DNA from: a virus
IMG/VR virus record: IMGVR_UViG_3300001848_000171
Span: 1-24,106 of that record
Length of the DNA stretch: 24,106 nucleotides
Strand: one strand, 5' to 3'
Part shown: one piece after another, positions 21,401-24,106 of the stretch
How the letters are laid out: each line of letters opens with the position of its first letter
Numbering within the stretch: the first letter of the stretch is position 1
Translations under genes and position numbers: made by a program
Notes under the pieces: model-generated
What the model saw: the letters and a program-made list of their open reading frames with translations, nothing else
What the model was told of the DNA's origin: nothing
The model's database searches: none

Positions 21401-22039
21401 TGTGTTATCAGTGGTACTAATGCCTTTGCTGATATTATTATTCTAGGACAAATTACACCAGAAGATAATAAACCAGAGGACAAGATCATTAAAGAACCAT
21501 GCTACAAGCAGCCAATCTTTGGTGCTCCAATCACTGATGCTAAAGGAGCAATCATTAGTATTCCTATTTTAGATTCTGGTTGCCCATATCAAGAACCACC
21601 TAAGATTATTATTACGGGTGGAGGTTATGGTGCTTCTGCTATTGCTTTATTGAATGATAAAGGATTAGTTTCAGAAGTAAGAGTTACTAGGGGTGGCATT
21701 GGATACCTGAAGAAAACTGCTCTCGAAGCAAACCTATCTTGTGTTATCGATTCATTTACATTACTAAATCCTGGCAGAGGATATACATCTGAACCAGAAG
21801 TTTATTTAAATGGTATTCCTAATCTAGCAAGAGCAAGAGTTAACGAACGAGGGTTTGTTTATAGTGTAGAGATCATAGATAGACAAACAAAATACACTGA
21901 GTTACCTGAGGTTACTATCATTGGTGGTGGTGGAGCAGGAGCCAGAGTTATCGCTTCTCTAACTTGCCTAGATATAGCAGAACTTGAGCGTAATGGTTAT
22001 GCCAAGATCGGAACTGGTAAATATATTGACTGCCCATAA
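18467..22039 (+). CDS. gp5: gp5-like hub/spike protein with Ig-like repeats and no lysozyme domain, 1190 aa
   Basis: Residues 1-125 form a gp5/VgrG-type OB domain (WWVGQIESNSGDDPKKSGRY, VRIVGQHL, PWANVMMPVT, GNWVVGFYLDNDKQKPIIMG). A helical part and an unusual hydrophobic segment bounded by cysteines follow (351-438). Next come a Calx-beta-like domain (about 525-635), a linker of ten glycines (about 645-655), three tandem repeats of about 105-109 residues starting near 684, 790 and 899 (each with DK...EGE..., then LTGSF or LYGTF), and a C-terminal Gly-rich strand region (about 1010-1170: TGGGYGASAIALL, RGGIGY, GGGGAGARV). The T4 lysozyme segment is not present. The ATG follows the gp27 stop by one base. 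Confidence 0.8.
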   Translation: MEQVLSTLFPIHQIGSDGFNWWVGQIESNSGDDPKKSGRYKVRIVGQHLKDCNATKSGDLPWANVMMPVTVPFTDGGTSGGTVNLKLGNWVVGFYLDNDKQKPIIMGSIGHTAGATLKTNVEKDPDPNSTCKSFTTFLDPKSNPYLHAPLPEKDKKSGDTTKDDTKYTKVGEAGLPAIATDTPPAAFYGLFAENTATNPTGSKVCVEIANPKCGSESDLKGGLTNILGQMLAANQQSGGQLGTYYVSKVNGELTNYINNGREYINKAIRLVTSFINRIKGEIVKLIRKGVDSLVQLLLTEDVAAKDSLGNVNTGPVNPDLGIKPFAPVTKKQSRLKPILDAVNKVLEDLGCSIADLTDKIAQWLTDLLFGYLMDAFNAATCLINSLVDGIINQIMSYLDELIASVLGPLQELLAIVASPLDLIGSAINSVFQLLGISCDGPGSQCEKVTKECTDCGTDEKKDWLDDLISQLENGPSYPGSVCPDAQSTAILDTPTNIIPIGGVPSPVPTPSPIDTVVPGEKVIKYQSSNIITVEGRDAVFTVLRTGNTTVSSSVSYTTINGSATLGVDFVAATASTGTIGFAPGETSKQVIYTTLVDNLVEGTENFIFRLSDGTIPPGHINVYPDGKDFTCEILDYTGAGSTPGGGGGGGGGGTTPTVPPILSITQPVVALPIQLNPIPVIPSYSVNTDKNSYQEGEVVVFKITTVNVPDNTVLNYTMDGTYITTEDIVGGQLTGSFTVLNNQSQVSITLATNVDTDDETTDETLFFRIDDTNAFTSITILGEASTTPVYSVIADKYSLAEGETVTYTITTVNVSNNTVLNYTLSGDQITKDDIASGSLTGSFTIQNNTATVEVKIAEDSIVEQAELLTFKIDNTTASVDVVITAQSQPFTIDTNIPTYALQTDKFQYEEGETIVYTVTTTNVADGTKLQYSLFGEQITASDISTGSLYGTFVIINNQAKFYVTIEKDSVIENDESMRCVISGTNAFADIIILGQITPEDNKPEDKIIKEPCYKQPIFGAPITDAKGAIISIPILDSGCPYQEPPKIIITGGGYGASAIALLNDKGLVSEVRVTRGGIGYLKKTALEANLSCVIDSFTLLNPGRGYTSEPEVYLNGIPNLARARVNERGFVYSVEIIDRQTKYTELPEVTIIGGGGAGARVIASLTCLDIAELERNGYAKIGTGKYIDCP

Positions 22040-23286
22040 TGACTGCTCCTACTAATAAGCCACAATCAGATCCAACAAAGACTCAAGGTTCAGTACCTTC
22101 TAGTGATTCTCCTAATTATAATGAAGTACCACAGATAGTTTGGTCACAACTAGAAGGTGCTGGATGGCTTAACTGTTGCTATACACTTGATGGTAAGTAT
22201 GGTTGGGCAAAAACTAATGGTGAAATGGCAATCCATTTTGATACATTAAACAATATGATCTTTACTGCTGGTGCTCCTAGTGACTCGGGATGTGGTGGAA
22301 AGATGATTAATGTTTCCAAAGGAGGAAAGATTGATAAACATTCTTCCGTCTCAATTGAAGTGACTGGAAGACAAGATGATGGAAAAATAAGCACAACAAA
22401 AACAGATAAAGGAACTACAGAAGAAACAAAATCACCAGCATATTCTTTAAAAGTATATGGAGATATTTTAATTGAATGTATTGGTGGAGAAGTAGCAATC
22501 AAGGGAGATAATATTACACTCAATGCTGCCAGCACATTGAATTTAAAGTCGGGAAAAGATATTAACATCGAAGCTGGAGAAACTAGCGGACGAATTAATT
22601 TAAATGGTGGTGCTTTAAATATTAATACAGCACACCTAAACAAAAATGTTAGTGCTGTTGAATCAACAACGGGTGCTGGTGAAGTATCAAACGAACAATA
22701 TCATCCAGGATCTAGTACAAGTATTAGCACACCAGGAAGCATTAAATACACAGTTAATGGTGATTATGAACTCGGTGTTACAGGAAAAGTTAGACAATTA
22801 ATTACAAAAAGTTATGAGTTTAATGTTGATGGTGATTATGCTCAAGTAATTAAAGGAAACAAATCCGATAAAGTACAAGGAAAATATAAATTAGAAGTCA
22901 ATGGAACAGATACTAAACCTGTTTCTTCCCAACAAGAAAATTATTTGATCAATGTTGGTGCTGGAAAAAGTAAAACGACACCATCTTATAGTGTTACCTC
23001 AGGAAGTGGAGCAAAGATATCTTCTACAACTGGAAACTTTACTGTTGAAGTTGCTAAACAAGCTGGTGTTATAGATTTATCTGAAAAAGATTTCAAACTT
23101 AATGTTGGTAAAGAAGCAGGACTATTAAAAATGGATGCTAAAAGTGTTGAATTATCTTATGGTAAAGCATCAGGATCATTAACAATGGATGCCAAAGAAG
23201 CTTTGTTATCTTTTGGTAAGACGAGTAAAGTATCAGTGAAACCAGCTATGATATCTGTAGAAGCAACTGCTATTTACCTAAACTGA
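22039..23286 (+). CDS. Beta-helix spike / gp5 C-terminal-like protein, 415 aa
   Basis: The protein has an N-terminal domain with Trp/Cys motifs (VWSQLEGAGWLNCCYTLDGK), then a long beta-strand-rich part: GDILIECIGGEVAIKGDNIT, LNLKSGKDINIEAGETSG, and repeated short strands (LNVGKEAGLLKMDAKSVELS, YGKASGSLTMDAKEALLS). This pattern fits the intertwined beta-helix at the C terminus of T4 gp5 and VgrG spikes. It overlaps the stop of the gp5-like gene (TAATG). I infer that in this phage the gp5 hub and the spike needle are encoded separately. It may instead be a different tail-spike structural protein. Confidence 0.72.
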   Translation: MTAPTNKPQSDPTKTQGSVPSSDSPNYNEVPQIVWSQLEGAGWLNCCYTLDGKYGWAKTNGEMAIHFDTLNNMIFTAGAPSDSGCGGKMINVSKGGKIDKHSSVSIEVTGRQDDGKISTTKTDKGTTEETKSPAYSLKVYGDILIECIGGEVAIKGDNITLNAASTLNLKSGKDINIEAGETSGRINLNGGALNINTAHLNKNVSAVESTTGAGEVSNEQYHPGSSTSISTPGSIKYTVNGDYELGVTGKVRQLITKSYEFNVDGDYAQVIKGNKSDKVQGKYKLEVNGTDTKPVSSQQENYLINVGAGKSKTTPSYSVTSGSGAKISSTTGNFTVEVAKQAGVIDLSEKDFKLNVGKEAGLLKMDAKSVELSYGKASGSLTMDAKEALLSFGKTSKVSVKPAMISVEATAIYLN

Positions 23287-23378
23287 AATTCATAAGTCAA
23301 TTACATGAATTTGGAAAAAAAATTTCCGCCAAAAAATCTTTAAAAAAGTTGAGACAGTTTGTAAAGTGGCACAAGGGG

Positions 23379-23412
23379 TTGACAGATCCTCATCACAGTG
23401 CTACTATAAATA
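23379..23412 (+). promoter_or_regulatory. Composite sigma-70 (TTGACA-17-TACTAT) and late (TATAAATA) promoter
   Basis: TTGACA at 23379-23384 is followed after 17 nt by TACTAT (23402-23407), a sigma-70 promoter. A perfect late motif TATAAATA (23405-23412) overlaps the -10 box. The downstream basic protein and tRNAs could thus be transcribed both early by the host enzyme and late by the gp33-modified enzyme. Confidence 0.7.
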
Positions 23413-23435
23413 CATACACAGGTCGAGGAAGTCAC

Positions 23436-23561
23436 ATGACTGTTCCAAATTGGCAACACCATAGCAAAAAAGAACAGAAAAGGCACCTCAAGCCCCAGGC
23501 TTTACGTGCTGCTAAGAAACGTAGGCAAATTATTAAGATTAAGATGCTCCAGCGAATATGA
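23436..23561 (+). CDS. Small very basic protein, 41 aa
   Basis: I choose ATG 23436 because GAGGAA (23425-23430) precedes it at 5-nt spacing and the promoter at 23379-23412 lies just upstream; a longer reading from 23349 would begin upstream of that promoter. The product (MTVPNWQHHSKKEQKRHLKP, then QALRAAKKRRQIIKIKMLQRI) is about one third Lys/Arg and likely helical, suggesting a nucleic-acid-binding role. No family with known function is recognised. It is the only protein gene ahead of the tRNA cluster. Confidence 0.68.
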   Translation: MTVPNWQHHSKKEQKRHLKPQALRAAKKRRQIIKIKMLQRI

Positions 23562-23589
23562 AGCGATTAACCTAGTATAATCACTTCAT

Positions 23590-23678
23590 GGGGGTGTGAT
23601 GTATGGAGCATCGTGGGTCTTATAAGCCCAAGTGGACCAGATTAGTCCCGTGTTAGGGTTCGATTCCCTACACCCCTA
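23590..23678 (+). tRNA. Atypical tRNA, anticodon UAU, long variable arm
   Basis: The acceptor GGGGGTG (23590-23596) pairs with CACCCCT (23671-23677, first pair G-U). The T arm TAGGG-TTCGATT-CCCTA (23654-23670) is perfect. The anticodon arm TGGGT-CTTATAA-GCCCA (23614-23630) gives anticodon TAT at 23621-23623, which reads AUA (Ile). The variable region is 23 nt (23631-23653) with a GGAC/GTCC stem, a class II feature expected only for Leu, Ser or Tyr tRNAs. The D arm is short. The gene could be a real but odd tRNA or a degenerating one; the amino acid is uncertain. Confidence 0.6.
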
Positions 23679-23680
23679 TT

Positions 23681-23753
23681 GCTCCTTTAGCTATCTGGTG
23701 AAAGCAGCGAACTCATAATTCGCCTCAGGTGGGTTCGATCCCCTCAAGGAGCA
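23681..23753 (+). tRNA. tRNA-Met (CAU), or tRNA-Ile2
   Basis: The acceptor GCTCCTT/AAGGAGC, anticodon arm GCGAA-CTCATAA-TTCGC with anticodon CAT (23714-23716), and T arm with GGTTCGATCCC give a complete cloverleaf with discriminator A; CCA is not encoded. The first acceptor pair is G-C, so it is not an initiator tRNA. It may be elongator Met or an Ile tRNA whose C34 would be changed to lysidine to read AUA. Confidence 0.9.
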
Positions 23754-23757
23754 CCTA

Positions 23758-23843
23758 GGAAGATTGGCAGAGCGGTTAATGCAGCGGTTTGCTAAACCGT
23801 GAGGGTAACACCTCCGTTGGTTCGAATCCAACATCTTCCGCCA
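23758..23843 (+). tRNA. tRNA-Ser (GCU)
   Basis: The acceptor GGAAGAT/ATCTTCC, anticodon arm GCGGT-TTGCTAA-ACCGT with anticodon GCT, a class II variable arm GAGGGTAACACCTC, T arm GTTGG-TTCGAAT-CCAAC and discriminator G define a serine tRNA for AGC/AGU. The 3' CCA is encoded (23841-23843) and directly touches the next tRNA. Confidence 0.95.
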
Positions 23844-23916
23844 GGGTCTGTAACTCAGTTGGTAGAGTAGCGGGCTTTTAACCTGTAAGTCGTCGGTTCG
23901 AACCCGACCAGACCCA
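23844..23916 (+). tRNA. tRNA-Lys (UUU)
   Basis: The acceptor GGGTCTG/CAGACCC, D arm with AGTTGGTAGA, anticodon arm GCGGG-CTTTTAA-CCTGT with anticodon TTT, and T arm GTCGG-TTCGAAC-CCGAC form a complete lysine tRNA with discriminator A and no encoded CCA. Confidence 0.95.
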
Positions 23917-23918
23917 TT

Positions 23919-23990
23919 GGAACCGTAGCTCAGCGGTAGAGCACTCGGCTGATAACCGAGCGGTCACAAGTTCAAATCTTGTCGGTTCCA
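23919..23990 (+). tRNA. tRNA-Ile (GAU)
   Basis: The acceptor GGAACCG/CGGTTCC, D arm with AGCGGTAGAGC, anticodon arm CTCGG-CTGATAA-CCGAG with anticodon GAT, and T arm ACAAG-TTCAAAT-CTTGT form a complete isoleucine tRNA with discriminator A and no encoded CCA. Confidence 0.95.
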
Positions 23991-23991
23991 C

Positions 23992-24020
23992 TTGACAATT
24001 CTAGCAACACCTGCTATAAT
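23992..24020 (+). promoter_or_regulatory. Perfect consensus sigma-70 promoter inside the tRNA cluster
   Basis: TTGACA (23992-23997), 17 nt spacer and TATAAT (24015-24020) match the bacterial consensus exactly. It begins one base after the Ile tRNA and would start transcription about 7 nt before the Leu tRNA, so the Leu tRNA and what follows outside the window have their own strong promoter. Confidence 0.92.
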
Positions 24021-24033
24021 TGTCTCATCACCA

Positions 24034-24106
24034 GGGGAGGTGGTGGAATCGGTAGACACACCAGACTTAAAATCTGTTGGGCATTGCCCGTGGGGGTTCA
24101 AGTCCC
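24034..24106 (+). tRNA. tRNA-Leu (UAA), partial at window edge
   Basis: The 5' acceptor GGGGAGG, D arm GTGGAATCGGTAGACAC, anticodon arm CCAGA-CTTAAAA-TCTGT with anticodon TAA, class II variable arm TGGGCATTGCCCGT, and the start of the T arm GGGGGTTCAAGTCCC identify a leucine tRNA reading UUA. The window ends within the 3' part of the T arm, so the acceptor 3' strand is not seen. Confidence 0.93.

Noticed and set aside
23320-23336. Sequence similar to the gp32 terminator (TTTCCGCCAA arm) after the spike gene
   Set aside because: The 5' arm lacks the matching CGG and no T-run follows on the plus strand, so at best it is a decayed terminator; I do not call it.
23349-23435. 29-codon N-terminal extension of the 41-aa basic protein
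   Set aside because: It would be translated through the promoter, upstream of its transcription start, and lacks a ribosome-binding site; ATG 23436 has GAGGAA at proper spacing.
23576-23581. TATAAT just before the first tRNA
   Set aside because: There is no acceptable -35 box 16-18 nt upstream and no TG extension, so it may be chance; the promoter at 23379-23412 is sufficient.

Overview
The window reads as part of the genome of a T4-like cyanophage (a myovirus of marine Synechococcus or Prochlorococcus). The evidence is the 3' end of a photosystem II D1 gene (psbA), cyanophage-type host-derived genes (glutaredoxin, SpeD, ThyX, PhoH, a DUF1825 protein), T4 replication and late-transcription genes (RNase H, gp33, gp32), a T4-style baseplate/tail module, T4-type late promoters (TATAAATA) and a tRNA cluster. 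Base composition is AT-rich and genes are tightly packed, often with ATGA or TAATG overlaps.

Layout. 1-3110 (+): psbA end and a strong terminator, then glutaredoxin, two small unknown genes, RNase H, a DUF6433-like protein, an unknown protein, SpeD, a structured leader with a 50-aa gene, a 26-aa gene and another strong terminator. 3111-7287 (+): a near-consensus sigma-70 promoter opens a metabolism/replication run: a 98-aa unknown gene overlapping thyX, an FmdB-like small protein, phoH, a PD-(D/E)XK exonuclease, gp33, DUF1825, a second strong promoter, gp32 and a 24-nt palindromic terminator. 7298-10127 (-): gp53, gp48, gp2-like and gp4, transcribed leftward as gp4-gp2-gp48-gp53. 10131-23286 (+): from a divergent late-promoter region, gp54-like, gp26-like, a -1 frame extension, two very large paralogous tail proteins, gp27-like, a 1190-aa gp5-like hub protein and a beta-helix spike protein. 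23379-24106 (+): a dual sigma-70/late promoter, a 41-aa basic protein and six tRNA genes (the first atypical, the last cut by the window edge), with a perfect consensus sigma-70 promoter inside the cluster.

The most interesting part is the tail module. The gp26-like gene ends in an in-phase slippery heptamer TTTTTTC, followed 4 nt later by a perfect 14-bp stem. The -1 frame is open straight into a 42-codon ORF that has no ribosome-binding site and ends at the start codon of the next gene. This is the architecture of the tail-assembly-chaperone frameshift (lambda G/GT type), and it lies directly upstream of tape-measure-like genes. Those are two tandem paralogs (971 and 755 aa) that share an N-terminal module and tape-measure-like glycine-rich motifs but end in different cell-wall-lytic domains: a muramidase-like domain in the first and a CHAP/NlpC-P60-like cysteine peptidase in the second. 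The gp5-like hub shows no lysozyme domain, so the wall-cutting activity of T4 gp5 appears to have moved into the tape-measure-like proteins.
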